In this document: piece after piece, positions 42,541-52,691 of the stretch
How positions within the stretch are numbered: position 1 is the first letter of the stretch
Layout: each line of letters begins with the position of its first letter
Source of the DNA: Candidatus Rokuibacteriota bacterium
Lineage (GTDB): Bacteria > Methylomirabilota > Methylomirabilia > Rokubacteriales > CSP1-6
Assembly: GCA_016184125.1 (NCBI GenBank)
Contig: JACPDG010000062.1
Coordinates: forward strand, 33,145 to 97,144
DNA length: 64,000 nucleotides
Reading direction: 5' to 3'
Made by a program: the position numbers and the translations under genes
Notes under the pieces: generated by a model
Told to the model about the DNA's origin: nothing
Database searches by the model: none
Seen by the model: the letters and a program-made list of their open reading frames with translations, nothing else

Positions 42541-44247
42541 TCAGTCTGCGGTCACCCGCAAGACTTCGTCGAGCGTCGTGACGCCCTCGAGCGCCTTCGC
42601 GAGCCCGACCTCGCGCAGCGTGCGCATGCCCTGGTTGCGCGCGACCTGCCGGATCTCGCCTGCCGGTGCGCTCCCCATGATGAGGTCGCAGATCTCGGGG
42701 GTGACCGGCATCACCTCGTAGAGCGCGACGCGGCCCTTCATGCCGCTGAAGTGACAGCTCGAGCAGCCCTTCGCCGCGTAGAGGAGGGCGGTCCCGCCGC
42801 GGTCCGGCATGTACCCGTAGGCGGCGAGATGATCCTCCGGGATCTCGTAGGGCTGCCGGCAGTCGGCGCAAACCTTCCGCACGAGGCGCTGGGCCACGAC
42901 GAGCCTCAACGCGGACGAGATGAGAAACGGCGGAAGTCCCATGTCCAGGAGGCGCGCGATCGTGGCCGGGCAGTTGTTCGTGTGGAGCGTCGAGAGCACG
43001 AGGTGGCCGGTCAGCGCGGCGCGGACCGCCATGTGCGCGGTCTCGGTGTCGCGCATCTCGCCGACGAGGATGATGTTCGGATCGTGGCGCAGGAACGAGC
43101 GGAGCGCCGCCGCGAACGTGAGCCCGATCTCTTCCTTGACCTGCACCTGGTTGATGCCGCGCAGGTTGTACTCGACGGGGTCCTCGAGGGTGACGATGTG
43201 GACCTCGGGCGTGTTGAGCGTCTGGAGCGCCGAGTAGAGCGTGGTGGTCTTGCCGGAGCTCGTCGGTCCCGTGATCAGGATCACGCCGTTCGGGCTGCGG
43301 ACGGCCTGCTCGAACTGCGAGAGGGCCCACGGCTCCAGCCCCAGCTGCCCGAGGTCGAGCTTGAGCGCGTCCTTGTCGAGCAGCCGCAGCGCGACGCTCT
43401 CGCCGAAGACCGTCGGCAGGACCGAGACGCGAAAATCGACCTCGCGGCCGTTGTGCCGGAACTTGATGCGTCCGTCCTGCGGCAGCCGGCGCTCCGCGAT
43501 GTCCAGGCTGGCCATGATCTTGACGCGCGAGACGATCGCGGATTCGAGCCGCTTGGGAGACGTCATCAGCTCGGCGAGCATGCCGTCGGTGCGGATGCGG
43601 ACGCGCAGGCAGTTCTCCGCGGGATCCAGGTGCACGTCGGACGCGCCGCGCCGCACGGCCTCGTCGAGAACGAGGTTGACCAGGCGGACGACCGGCGCCT
43701 GGTCGGCCGACGCGCGCAGGTCCGCGGTGTCGTCGCCCGTCCGCGAGCGTTCCGTGTGCCTCGCCTCCGTCTCGGCGAGCGCGAGCACGTCCTGCAGGTA
43801 GTCGGTGCCGGGCTCGTAGCACTCCTCGATCTGCTTGCGGATCGCGGACGACGCCGCGAGCGCCGGCGCGACGCGCAGGCCCGTACGGAACGACACCTCG
43901 TCGAGCGCCGAGAGGTTCGTCGGGTCCGCCATCGCGAGCGTCAGCGACGCCGCGGCGCGGCTCACCGGGATGACGTCGTACTTCCGCGCGATCGCCGCGG
44001 GGACGAGCTTGAGGAGGTCGGGCGGGATCTGGTCCGGAATCTCGACGAGCGGAACGCGGTACTGACGGGAGAGGAACTGGAGCAGCTGCTCTTCGGTCAG
44101 GAGCCCGAGGCGCACGAGGACGGCGCCGAGCTTGTCGTCGGACCTGACCTGCTCGGCGACCGCCTGCCCGAGCTGCTCGGGCGTGACGATGCCCTCGGCC
44201 AGCAGCAGGTCGCCGAGTCGTCGGCCGAATTGTTGAGGCTCCCGCAT
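42541..44247 (-). CDS. Type II/IV pilus assembly ATPase (GspE/PilB) with N-terminal MshEN-like domain
   Basis: GPTSSGKTTTLYSAL, RHDPNIILVGEMRDTETAHMAVRAALTGHLVLSTLHTN, CxxC zinc motifs. Confidence 0.93.
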   Translation of the reverse strand: MREPQQFGRRLGDLLLAEGIVTPEQLGQAVAEQVRSDDKLGAVLVRLGLLTEEQLLQFLSRQYRVPLVEIPDQIPPDLLKLVPAAIARKYDVIPVSRAAASLTLAMADPTNLSALDEVSFRTGLRVAPALAASSAIRKQIEECYEPGTDYLQDVLALAETEARHTERSRTGDDTADLRASADQAPVVRLVNLVLDEAVRRGASDVHLDPAENCLRVRIRTDGMLAELMTSPKRLESAIVSRVKIMASLDIAERRLPQDGRIKFRHNGREVDFRVSVLPTVFGESVALRLLDKDALKLDLGQLGLEPWALSQFEQAVRSPNGVILITGPTSSGKTTTLYSALQTLNTPEVHIVTLEDPVEYNLRGINQVQVKEEIGLTFAAALRSFLRHDPNIILVGEMRDTETAHMAVRAALTGHLVLSTLHTNNCPATIARLLDMGLPPFLISSALRLVVAQRLVRKVCADCRQPYEIPEDHLAAYGYMPDRGGTALLYAAKGCSSCHFSGMKGRVALYEVMPVTPEICDLIMGSAPAGEIRQVARNQGMRTLREVGLAKALEGVTTLDEVLRVTAD

Positions 44248-44532
44248 CACGCCCTGGCGAGCGTTCGACGTGGCCTCATGACTCTCGAGCCTCAATGGAC
44301 CATCCTTTCGCTCTCACGGCTTCCGGCGCGGGCGCCCAGCACAATGCAAACCGAGCACCACGAGGTGTGACATGCCGAATTGCCTCGGCGTACGCCATTT
44401 CGCGCATTCACCGGCGGTCGGCCCGCGCGGGTGGACGAATGGTGACCGATCCCCGGGGGATGATTCCTGGCCGACGGAAAAGGGCTGACCGCGGAGGGGC
44501 GCCGCGATAGGCTGAGCGGGCGAGACGGGCGG

Positions 44533-45354
44533 ATGAGCGATTTCTCGGGCCAAGTCATCTTCATCACCGGGGCGTCGTCGGGCATCGGCGCGGCGCTCGT
44601 GCGAGAGCTCGCACGGCGCGGCGCGGACGTCGGCCTGGCGGCTCGCCGCGTCGAGCGGCTCGAGTCGCTCGCCGCCGAGCTGCGGGGGCAGGGCCGCAAG
44701 GCGGTCGCCGTCCGGTGCGACGTGACGCGCGACGGTGACGTGGAGGGTGCCGTCGCGGCGGTCCGCGAGGCGATCGGTCCGATCAGCGTCGCGGTCGCGA
44801 ACGCCGGGTTCGGTGTCGCCGGCACCGTCGAGCGGCTGACGCTCGAGGACTACCGCCGTCAGTTCGAGACGAACGTCTTCGGGGTGTTGCGCACGATCCA
44901 CGCGACGCTCGACGACGTCAAGCGCACGCGCGGCCGGTTGGTCATCATCGGCAGCGTCAGCGGTCACGTGGGACTTCCGAACGTCTCGGCGTACGCGATG
45001 AGCAAGTTCGCGGTCCGCGCGCTCGCGCAGTCCCTCGGTCACGAGCTGGCGCGCCACGGCGCGTCCGTCACGCTGATCAGCCCGGGCTTCGTCGAGAGCG
45101 AGATCCGCCGCGTGGACAACCGCGGCGTCCTGCATCCCGATGCGCCGGACACCGTTCCGGGTCGCCTCCGCATGCCGACCGACCGCGCAGCCCGGCAGAT
45201 CGCGGATGCCGTGGCCCGCCGGCGCTCCGAAGCCGTCATCACCCTGCACGGCAAGGTCGCCGTGTTCTTCCAGCGGCACACACCGTGGCTGGTGTCCGCC
45301 GCCGTGCGCCGGCTCGCGCTGAAGGGACGGCGCGAGCCCGGACGAGAGGGCTGA
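44533..45354 (+). CDS. Short-chain dehydrogenase/reductase
   Basis: VIFITGASSGIGAALVRELARRGADVGL; SAYAMSKFAVRALAQ. Confidence 0.93.
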   Translation: MSDFSGQVIFITGASSGIGAALVRELARRGADVGLAARRVERLESLAAELRGQGRKAVAVRCDVTRDGDVEGAVAAVREAIGPISVAVANAGFGVAGTVERLTLEDYRRQFETNVFGVLRTIHATLDDVKRTRGRLVIIGSVSGHVGLPNVSAYAMSKFAVRALAQSLGHELARHGASVTLISPGFVESEIRRVDNRGVLHPDAPDTVPGRLRMPTDRAARQIADAVARRRSEAVITLHGKVAVFFQRHTPWLVSAAVRRLALKGRREPGREG

Positions 45355-45391
45355 GCGGCGCGCGCAGTCGCGCACCGCGCGCGCCTGCCGC

Positions 45392-46354
45392 TCAGCCGAG
45401 ATACGCCGGGAACACCCGGCGGATCACCTCCGGCGCGTTGACGGACAGCAATCCATTCACCAGGCGGCGCGCGGCCCCTCGCACGGCGACGAACACGATG
45501 CGGCCCGTGGCGACGACGTTGCCATGATCCTCGGGCGCGGCCGCGCGCCCCTCGAACAGGCGCACCTCGGTCGCCAGGTAGCGGGAGTCGTCAGGCGCCG
45601 GGACGACATGCGCGCGCTCTCCGATGACCGTCAGCGGCCGTCCGAATGCGGGTCGTCGCGCCAGCGAGACGTCGAGGACGGTCGTCATTCCCGACTCGCC
45701 GGTCGCGAGCGCACCGAGCCAGAACGCGGCCTCGTCGAGCAGCGAGGTGACCGCGGCGACCGCGAGCGATCCGTCCGAGCGCCCGAATGCCGGGCGCGGG
45801 TGCCAGGTGCCGCGTACGGAGCGCTCGTCGAAGCGGAGCTGCGCCCGGAGCCCGAGGCCGTTGTCCACGCCGCAGACGAAGCACGTCGACGAGACGGGCA
45901 GTGGCTGATCCGACATCATGGGGGGCCCCGAAATGGCCCCCCAAACCCCCCAGCGCTCGGAGCCGTCCCGGGGAACCCGGGACGGCCCTCGATGACCGGA
46001 TTCGTTCACGCGTTCTGCCGGCACGGGCGGCGTCGGACCGTTCCACCCCGTCACGCGCCCGTCGACCAGCAGGGCACCCGACGCGTCCAGCAGTCGACAC
46101 GCGACGCCATCCGTGGCCGGCGTGACGGCGAGGCGGAGCGGCGCCCCGAGGGGGACGCGCTTGACGTAGTGGCCCACGATGTGTCCGTGTCCGGCGTCGC
46201 CGGCCGCAGCATCGAAGAGCGCGAGCACGGTGCCGCCATGCGCCATGCCCGGCAAGCCCTGGAACGCGGGCGGCAGCGTCACGGAACGGTCGTCGCCGTC
46301 GCCGCCACCGAGCGCGTTCCGGAAGACGTCATCGACGCGGGTCGCGTCGCTCAC
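45392..46354 (-). CDS. Two hotdog (PaaI-like thioesterase) domains in a single ORF, joined by repeat-derived sequence; may be two genes (second alone 45392-45916)
   Basis: Domain 1 VTLPPAFQGLPGMAHGGTVLALFDAAAG; linker NESGHRGPSRVPRDGSERWGVWGAISGPPM; domain 2 MSDQPLPVSSTCFVCGVDNGLGLRAQL; GTG start 46354. Confidence 0.7.
   Translation of the reverse strand: MSDATRVDDVFRNALGGGDGDDRSVTLPPAFQGLPGMAHGGTVLALFDAAAGDAGHGHIVGHYVKRVPLGAPLRLAVTPATDGVACRLLDASGALLVDGRVTGWNGPTPPVPAERVNESGHRGPSRVPRDGSERWGVWGAISGPPMMSDQPLPVSSTCFVCGVDNGLGLRAQLRFDERSVRGTWHPRPAFGRSDGSLAVAAVTSLLDEAAFWLGALATGESGMTTVLDVSLARRPAFGRPLTVIGERAHVVPAPDDSRYLATEVRLFEGRAAAPEDHGNVVATGRIVFVAVRGAARRLVNGLLSVNAPEVIRRVFPAYLG
45920..46009 (+). repeat. 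Multi-hairpin repeat, locus R5, inside the thioesterase ORF
   Basis: ggggggccccgaaatggccccccaaaccccccagcgctcggagccgtcccggggaacccgggacggccctcga. Confidence 0.9.
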
Positions 46355-46385
46355 GGCCCCGGATCCCGACCCGAGTGGATCCCGT

Positions 46386-46519
46386 GGTCGAGGCGGGCCC
46401 CGGCTTTGTCGGGTGCGTCCCCGCACCCCCCGGGGCTCGCCGAGCGCCGGGGCCGGGGGAGCACGAGGGGGGCGTGAGCCCCTTCGTACCAGTGTCGGGG
46501 GCTTCGGGAGTCCCCCCAT
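46386..46519 (-). repeat. Multi-hairpin repeat, locus R6, between divergent genes
   Basis: gggtgcgtccccgcaccccccgggg...gggggcttcgggagtccccccatgac. Confidence 0.85.
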
Positions 46520-46570
46520 GACAAGAATGTCGCACGCGCCGCACGATATCATGGCGCTCGTGCCCGCCCG

Positions 46571-47740
46571 ATGCTGACGACGACCGCTTTCATCCGCGCC
46601 ACGATCACGAACTTCTTCTTCTTCGCGAGCCTCAACGGTTACGTGCTGCTGCCCCTCCACATCCAGGCGCTGGGCGGGACGGAGGTCGAGATCGGCATCG
46701 TGATGGGCATCTACAGCGGCGTCGGCATCCTCTGCCAGCCACTCGTCGGGCCCTGGGTCGACGCCGTCGGGCGGAAGCCGTTCATGGTGCTCGGCGTCGG
46801 ACTCGTGGCGCTGTCGTCCCTGATCGCGGTCCTGGTACCGGCCGTGGGCGTGCTGGCGCTCGTCCGCGCGGTGCAGGGCGTCGGCTTTTCCGCGTTCTTC
46901 GTGGCGAACTTCTCATACGTCATCGACCTCGTCCCGCCCGCGCGTCGCGGCTGGGCGCTCGGCATCTACGGCGTCTCGGGCCTCGCGTCGACCGCGCTGG
47001 CGCCCCTCCTCGGCGAGTGGATCATCCGGCGATTCGGCTTCCGCCCGCTGTTCGTCGTGTCGCTGATGCTCGCGCTCGTGGCGATGGCGCTGGTCCACGG
47101 CGTCCGGGAGCACCGCCGGGGCGAACAGCCTCCGGTCCGCGGTGTCGAGTGGCTGCGCGAGGGGCTGGTGGACGTCTTCCAGCGGCACATGACCGTCGCG
47201 GTGTTCTTCGGGCTGGGCAGCGGCACCGTGTTCGCGTTCCTTCCGACCTTCGCGGAAGCGCTCGGCGTCACGACCCTCGCGCTCTTCTACACGGCGTACG
47301 CGGGAGCCGCGATGGTGGTGCGCGTCTTCGGCGGCCGGCTGATCGACACTCGCGGACGCCGCGCCGTCATCGTGCCGTCGATGTTCGTCCAGGCGGGCGC
47401 CGCGGCGATTCTGGCCGGCGTCGCCGCCGCGGTGACGAGGACCAGCCGCGTTCCGGTCGCGCCGTTCCTGGCGGTCGCGGGTCTGCTGTCCGGCGGCGCC
47501 CACGGCTTCGTGTACCCGGGTCTGGCCGCGCTCGTCGCCGATCGTGCGCCCGAGGCTCGTCGCGCCGCCGTCGTCGGGGTCTTCAGCGCCGTCTTTCTCG
47601 TGGGCCAGACCGCCGGTGCCTTCGCGTTCGGCTACGTCGCCCACGCTCTCGGATACGCAGCGCTCTGGACGATCCTGACGTCGCTGCTCGTCCTCGGGTC
47701 GCTCCTGAGCTTCGGTCTCGCGGGGGAGCGCGCGGCGTGA
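46571..47740 (+). CDS. MFS transporter
   Basis: 12-TM hydrophobic pattern; PLVGPWVDAVGRKPFMVLG; GGRLIDTRGRRAVI. Confidence 0.9.
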   Translation: MLTTTAFIRATITNFFFFASLNGYVLLPLHIQALGGTEVEIGIVMGIYSGVGILCQPLVGPWVDAVGRKPFMVLGVGLVALSSLIAVLVPAVGVLALVRAVQGVGFSAFFVANFSYVIDLVPPARRGWALGIYGVSGLASTALAPLLGEWIIRRFGFRPLFVVSLMLALVAMALVHGVREHRRGEQPPVRGVEWLREGLVDVFQRHMTVAVFFGLGSGTVFAFLPTFAEALGVTTLALFYTAYAGAAMVVRVFGGRLIDTRGRRAVIVPSMFVQAGAAAILAGVAAAVTRTSRVPVAPFLAVAGLLSGGAHGFVYPGLAALVADRAPEARRAAVVGVFSAVFLVGQTAGAFAFGYVAHALGYAALWTILTSLLVLGSLLSFGLAGERAA

Positions 47741-47820
47741 CGCCGGCGGCGGCGCGTGACGGCCGCGCGTCTGCGGCCGGCGAGTATACTGGGCGCCAAT
47801 CGAAGGGAAGGGGGTCCGCG

Positions 47821-48348
47821 ATGGGGACGCTCGCCCGAAGCCTGACAACCGCGCTGGTCGCCCTGAGCCTGGCCGGTGCCGCCGGCGCCCGCGATCGGGC
47901 CGAGGTGACGCCGCCGCGGCCGACCGGGCCGCAGGAGGTGGAGATCCTCGCCGTCGTCGCCGACCAGGGCACGCAGCAACCCGTCGTGCTGCTCGAGGGC
48001 AAGCGCGACAAGCGTCAGGTGCACATCGCGATCGGCGTGACCGAGGCGATGGCGATCGCCGTGCCGCTGCACGGCGTCACGCCGCCGCGTCCGCTCACGC
48101 ACGATCTCGTTCTGAGCGTGTTGGGGCGCGTCAAGGTGACGCTGAGCCGCGTCGTCATCACCGATCTCCGTGACGACGTGTACTACGCGACGCTGCACCT
48201 CGCCGGCGCGGGCGGCGAGATGGTGCTGGACTCGCGGCCGTCGGACGCCATGGCGCTCGCGATCCGCGCGAAGGTGCCGGTGCTCGTCGAGGATCGCGTC
48301 TTCGAGAAGGCGGGCGCCGTGCGGGCTCCGCGGAGGCCGCAGATCTGA
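47821..48348 (+). CDS. Bifunctional nuclease family (DUF151) protein with signal-peptide-like N-terminus
   Basis: VTEAMAIAVPLHGVTPPRPLTHDLVLSVLGRV...VLDSRPSDAMALAIRAKVPVLVEDRVFEKAG. Confidence 0.85.
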   Translation: MGTLARSLTTALVALSLAGAAGARDRAEVTPPRPTGPQEVEILAVVADQGTQQPVVLLEGKRDKRQVHIAIGVTEAMAIAVPLHGVTPPRPLTHDLVLSVLGRVKVTLSRVVITDLRDDVYYATLHLAGAGGEMVLDSRPSDAMALAIRAKVPVLVEDRVFEKAGAVRAPRRPQI

Positions 48349-49289
48349 TGGCGCGTCTCGGGACCGACGATCTCCAGTGGGCGATCCAGCGGCGGCTGGA
48401 GGACGTGTTCGCGCGGCTCGGGGAGAAGTTCGGTGACCTGACGGGACGGGTCGAGACGTCGATCCGCCCCAACGTCTCGTTCGACGAGGTGGGCGGTCTG
48501 AAGTCGGCGAAGGCGATGCTCCGCGGCTTCGCCCACGCGCTCACCAACCCCGATCTCTACGGCCAGTGGGGCATCGCCCCGCCGCGCGGCGTGCTGCTCT
48601 ACGGTCCGCCGGGCACCGGCAAGTCCATGCTGGCGCGCGCGCTCGCCACCGAGTCGGGAGCGATCTTCTACCACCTCAAGCTCATGAACCTGACGTCGAA
48701 GTTCGGCGCGAACACGGGCGAGCTCCTCCAGGAGGTGTTCCGCATCGCTGCGGGGGAGGGGCGAGCCGTGCTCTTCCTCGACGAGGCGGACGCGCTGTCG
48801 CTCGAGCACCTGCTCCCGCCGCCCCAGGCGCGCGAGGCGAGCGCCCGGCTCGTCGCCGCGCTCTGCGAGAAGCTGGACGCGCTCGAGCCGTCGGCACGCG
48901 TGCTCGTCCTCGCGGCCACCAGCCGGACGGACGCGCTCGACTCGGGCCTCATCACGCCCGGCCGTCTCGACCGGCTCGTCGAGGTCACGCTGCCCGACGC
49001 CGCGGCCCAGGAGGAGATCCTCGAGCTGATCCGCACGGGCGCCGAGCGCGCGGCCGGCCGCGCGCTGTTCGCGCCCGTCGATTATCAGAAGATCCTGCCC
49101 GTCATGGGCGGCATGACGGGCGCCGACGTGTCGGAGATCATCCGCCGGGCGCTCGAGGAGAAGGTGCACCAGGTGGCGAGCGGCCGGGAGGCGGCGCCGG
49201 TGACCACGGAAGACCTGCTCGACGCGATCGACGCGTACAAGCGCGTCCGCGGAGTCGTCGAGAAGATCCGGTACGGTCAGTATCTCTAG
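48348..49289 (+). CDS. AAA+ family ATPase (classic AAA type)
   Basis: LLYGPPGTGKSMLARALATESGA, AVLFLDEADAL, GRLDRLVEV. Confidence 0.92.
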   Translation: MARLGTDDLQWAIQRRLEDVFARLGEKFGDLTGRVETSIRPNVSFDEVGGLKSAKAMLRGFAHALTNPDLYGQWGIAPPRGVLLYGPPGTGKSMLARALATESGAIFYHLKLMNLTSKFGANTGELLQEVFRIAAGEGRAVLFLDEADALSLEHLLPPPQAREASARLVAALCEKLDALEPSARVLVLAATSRTDALDSGLITPGRLDRLVEVTLPDAAAQEEILELIRTGAERAAGRALFAPVDYQKILPVMGGMTGADVSEIIRRALEEKVHQVASGREAAPVTTEDLLDAIDAYKRVRGVVEKIRYGQYL

Positions 49290-49350
49290 TCTCGTGCGGA
49301 CCGTGTATGTATAATCCAGGGCTGGCCTCGGCAGTCCCGGCTGGCCTCGT

Positions 49351-50376
49351 ATGATCGACGTCGAGAACCTGACGAAGCGCTACGGTCCCGTCACGGCGAT
49401 CCGCGACGTGTCGTTCAACGTCGCGCCCGGCGAGATCGTCGGCTTTCTCGGCCCCAACGGCGCCGGAAAGTCGACGACGATGCGCATCCTCTCGTGCTTC
49501 ATGCCGGCCACGGGCGGGAACGCCCGCGTCGCCGGCTACGACGTGTTCCGCGAGTCGATGCAGGTCCGCCGGCGGATCGGGTACCTGCCCGAGAACGTCC
49601 CGCTCTACACGGACATGCGCGTGGCGCCGTACCTCGACTTCGTCGCCGAGCTGAAGGGCGTGTCCCGCTCGCACCGCAAGGCGCACGTCGCCGAGGTGAT
49701 GGAGCGCTGCCAGGTCTCGGACATGCAGAACCGCCTGATCGGCAAGCTCTCCAAGGGCTACCGGCAGCGGGTCGGGCTCGCCCAGGCGATCATCAACGAC
49801 CCGCACGTGCTCATCCTGGACGAGCCGACGATCGGGCTCGACCCGCGCCAGATCACGCAGATCCGTGAGCTGATCAAGTCGCTCGCCGGCGAGCACACCG
49901 TCATCCTCTCGACGCACATCCTGCCCGAGGTGTCGATGGTGTGCTCGGGCGTCATCATCATCAACAAGGGGTCGATCGTCGCGCAGGGGCCGATCGACAC
50001 GCTCGTCGAGCAGTTCTTCCCGGCGTCGCGGGTCCACGCCGAGATCTTCGGCCCGCCGGAGGCCGTCCGGACGGGCCTCGCGTCGATTCCGGGCGTGACG
50101 CTCGTCGTCGATGGCGGCGGCACGCAGGACGGGCTCGGCTCGTACCTGGTCGAGGCGCCGCGCGGCCGCGACGTGCGGACCGAGATCTTCATGCTCGCGG
50201 CCCAGCAGCGATGGGAGCTGCGCGAGCTGCGGCGGGTCGGCATGACGCTCGAAGAGGTGTTCATGCGGATCGTCGCCGGCGAGGAGACGGGGCCGTCCGA
50301 GGAGGGCACGCCGGACGGCGCGGTTCCCGTCGAGCCCGAGCCATCGACCCTGACCGCCGAGGAGGTCGAGCGGTGA
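49351..50376 (+). CDS. ABC transporter ATP-binding protein (GldA-like)
   Basis: GFLGPNGAGKSTTMRIL, LSKGYRQRVGLAQAIINDPHVLILDEPTIGLDPRQI. Confidence 0.92.
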   Translation: MIDVENLTKRYGPVTAIRDVSFNVAPGEIVGFLGPNGAGKSTTMRILSCFMPATGGNARVAGYDVFRESMQVRRRIGYLPENVPLYTDMRVAPYLDFVAELKGVSRSHRKAHVAEVMERCQVSDMQNRLIGKLSKGYRQRVGLAQAIINDPHVLILDEPTIGLDPRQITQIRELIKSLAGEHTVILSTHILPEVSMVCSGVIIINKGSIVAQGPIDTLVEQFFPASRVHAEIFGPPEAVRTGLASIPGVTLVVDGGGTQDGLGSYLVEAPRGRDVRTEIFMLAAQQRWELRELRRVGMTLEEVFMRIVAGEETGPSEEGTPDGAVPVEPEPSTLTAEEVER

Positions 50377-51140
50377 GGGTCTGGCCGATCTTCAAGAAGG
50401 AGCTCCGGCTCTACTTCACGTCGCCGATCGCGTACGTGCTCGTGGCCGTGTTCTTCTTCATCAGCGGCCTCTTCTTCTGGTCGATCTTCGACTTCTTCTC
50501 CAAGGCCTCGATGCAGTCCATGATGAACCCCCAGTTCGCGCGGGATCTGAACGTCACGGACGGGGTGTTCCGGCCGCTGCTCTCGAACGTCACCGTGATC
50601 CTGCTGCTGCTCATGCCGATGGTCACCATGCGGCTCTTCGCGGAGGAGCGGCGGTCCGGGACGATCGAGCTCATCCTCACGTACCCCGTGCGCGACGGCG
50701 CCGTCCTGCTCGGCAAGTTCCTCGCCGCGCTGGCGCTCTACGCGCTGATGCTCGTCGGCACGCTGCTCTACGCCGGCGTCCTCGTCTACTTCGCCCGCCT
50801 CGACTGGGGCCCGCTCGCCACCGGCTATCTCGGCCTGCTGCTGCTCGGGGCGGCGTTCCTCGCGGTCGGGCTCTTCGTGTCGTCGCTCACCGAGAACCAG
50901 ATCGTCGCGGCCATCGCGACGTTCGGCGCGCTGCTCGCGCTCTGGATCATCGGCTGGAGCGCGGACTCGGTGGGCGGCACCTGGGGCAAGGTCCTGTCGC
51001 ACCTGTCGATCATCGAGCACTTCGACAGCTTCGCGAAGGGCGTGCTCGACACGAAGGACATCGTCTACTACCTGAACCTGACCATCGTGGCGCTGTTCCT
51101 GGGTATGAAGTCGGTCGAAGCGCGCCGGTGGAAGGGCTAG
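50373..51140 (+). CDS. ABC transporter permease (GldF-like)
   Basis: FKKELRLYFTSPIAYVLVAVFFFISGLFFW; EERRSGTIELILTYPVRD; GTG start overlaps upstream gene. Confidence 0.88.
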   Translation: MRVWPIFKKELRLYFTSPIAYVLVAVFFFISGLFFWSIFDFFSKASMQSMMNPQFARDLNVTDGVFRPLLSNVTVILLLLMPMVTMRLFAEERRSGTIELILTYPVRDGAVLLGKFLAALALYALMLVGTLLYAGVLVYFARLDWGPLATGYLGLLLLGAAFLAVGLFVSSLTENQIVAAIATFGALLALWIIGWSADSVGGTWGKVLSHLSIIEHFDSFAKGVLDTKDIVYYLNLTIVALFLGMKSVEARRWKG

Positions 51141-51148
51141 CGAGCGCC

Positions 51149-52684
51149 ATGAATCGGCTGCTTCGCCTCCTGAAGCCCGACGCGAGCTGGATCGAGGTCA
51201 TCGCCGTTGGCGTCGCGCTGGCGCTTTTCGCCCTCCGGTTCATGGGGCGGACGGGCGTCATCCCGGAGGCTTGGTACTGGCCGGCGATCCTCGCGAGTCT
51301 CCTCATTGCAGGCCTGTATCGCCTTTTCGTTTGGATGGGGTGGCGGGCCGTGAACGTGGCGGCAAGCATTCTCCTGTTACTCGGTGCCGTCGGCCTCGTG
51401 GAGGCGGTGTCGTACCGGCACAACGCGCGATTTGACCTGACCGAGGGCAAGCGGCACAGCCTGTCGCCGCAGACGATCAAGGTGCTGCAGGAGCTCGAGA
51501 CCGACGTGAACGCGGTCGCGTTCTTCCGCTCGGACCAGCCGGGCAAGCGGGTCGCGGAGGACCTCTTCAAGCAGTACGCTCGGTACGGCGGCGACCGGTT
51601 CACGTGGAAGATCGTCGACCCCGACCGCGAGCCTGGCCTCGCGCGCCGCTACGGCGTCGAGAGCTACGGGACCGCGGTCCTCGAGACGAAGGCGAAGTCG
51701 GAGAAGGTCACGGACGCCGAGGAGGAGAAGCTCACCAACGGCCTCGTGAAGGTCACGCGCGAGGGCAAGCGCGTCGTCTACGTGCTCCAGGGCCACGGCG
51801 AGCACGACCTCGCGAACACGGAGCGGCCCGGGTTCAGCGAGGCGAAGGCCGCGATGGAGCGCGCCAACTACGAGGTGAAGCCGCTCGTCCTCGCGCGCGA
51901 GGGGAAGATCCCGGCCGCCGCCGCCGTCGTCATCGTGTCCGGGCCACGGACGGATCTTCTGCGGCCCGAGATCGACGCGCTCGACGGGTTCCTCGACAAG
52001 GGCGGAAAGCTGCTCGTGATGGTGGACTCCGGTCTCGCCGGAAACGTCCAGACCGGCGCGCTCCGCAAGCTCGTTGGGAAGTACGGCATCGAGCTCGGCG
52101 AGAACCTGGTGATCGAGCTGAACCCGGTCGGCCGGCTCTTCGGGGCCACGCCGGACGTGCCGATCATCCAGCAGTACGAGTCGCACCCGATCACGCGCGA
52201 CATGGGCGGCATCATGACTGCGTTCCCGCTCTCGCGCACGGTCGACGTCGCGAAGACGCCCCCGCAGGGCGTGAGCGCGCAGCCGCTGGTCCGGACGAGC
52301 GCCCAGAGCTGGGGTGAGACCAGCGCGGCGGAGATCAAGCAAGGGCAGGTGAATCCGGGCCCGCAGGACCCGAAGGGGCCGCTCCCAGTCGCCGCCGCCG
52401 CGACGAAGGACAAGACTCGCGTCGTCGTCTACGGCACGTCGAGCCTCGCCGCCAACCAGTTCCTCAACTTCCAGGGGAACCGGGACCTGTTCCTCAACAC
52501 CGTGAGCTGGCTCGCCGAGGAAGAGGGACAGATCTCCATCCGGCCGAAGGAGACGAAGCAGACGCCGGTGTTCCTCACCGCCCAGCAGGCGCAGGCCGCG
52601 TTCCTGCTGCCGGTGGTGGTGCTCCCGGGCCTCGTCGTGGTCGGCGGTATCGTGGCCGTCGTGCGCCGCCGCGCGTCGAAGTAA
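51149..52684 (+). CDS. GldG family ABC-associated protein
   Basis: RFDLTEGKRHSLSPQTIKVLQELETDVNAVAFFRSDQPGK; N- and C-terminal TM segments. Confidence 0.88.
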   Translation: MNRLLRLLKPDASWIEVIAVGVALALFALRFMGRTGVIPEAWYWPAILASLLIAGLYRLFVWMGWRAVNVAASILLLLGAVGLVEAVSYRHNARFDLTEGKRHSLSPQTIKVLQELETDVNAVAFFRSDQPGKRVAEDLFKQYARYGGDRFTWKIVDPDREPGLARRYGVESYGTAVLETKAKSEKVTDAEEEKLTNGLVKVTREGKRVVYVLQGHGEHDLANTERPGFSEAKAAMERANYEVKPLVLAREGKIPAAAAVVIVSGPRTDLLRPEIDALDGFLDKGGKLLVMVDSGLAGNVQTGALRKLVGKYGIELGENLVIELNPVGRLFGATPDVPIIQQYESHPITRDMGGIMTAFPLSRTVDVAKTPPQGVSAQPLVRTSAQSWGETSAAEIKQGQVNPGPQDPKGPLPVAAAATKDKTRVVVYGTSSLAANQFLNFQGNRDLFLNTVSWLAEEEGQISIRPKETKQTPVFLTAQQAQAAFLLPVVVLPGLVVVGGIVAVVRRRASK

Positions 52685-52691
52685 CCCCGGA

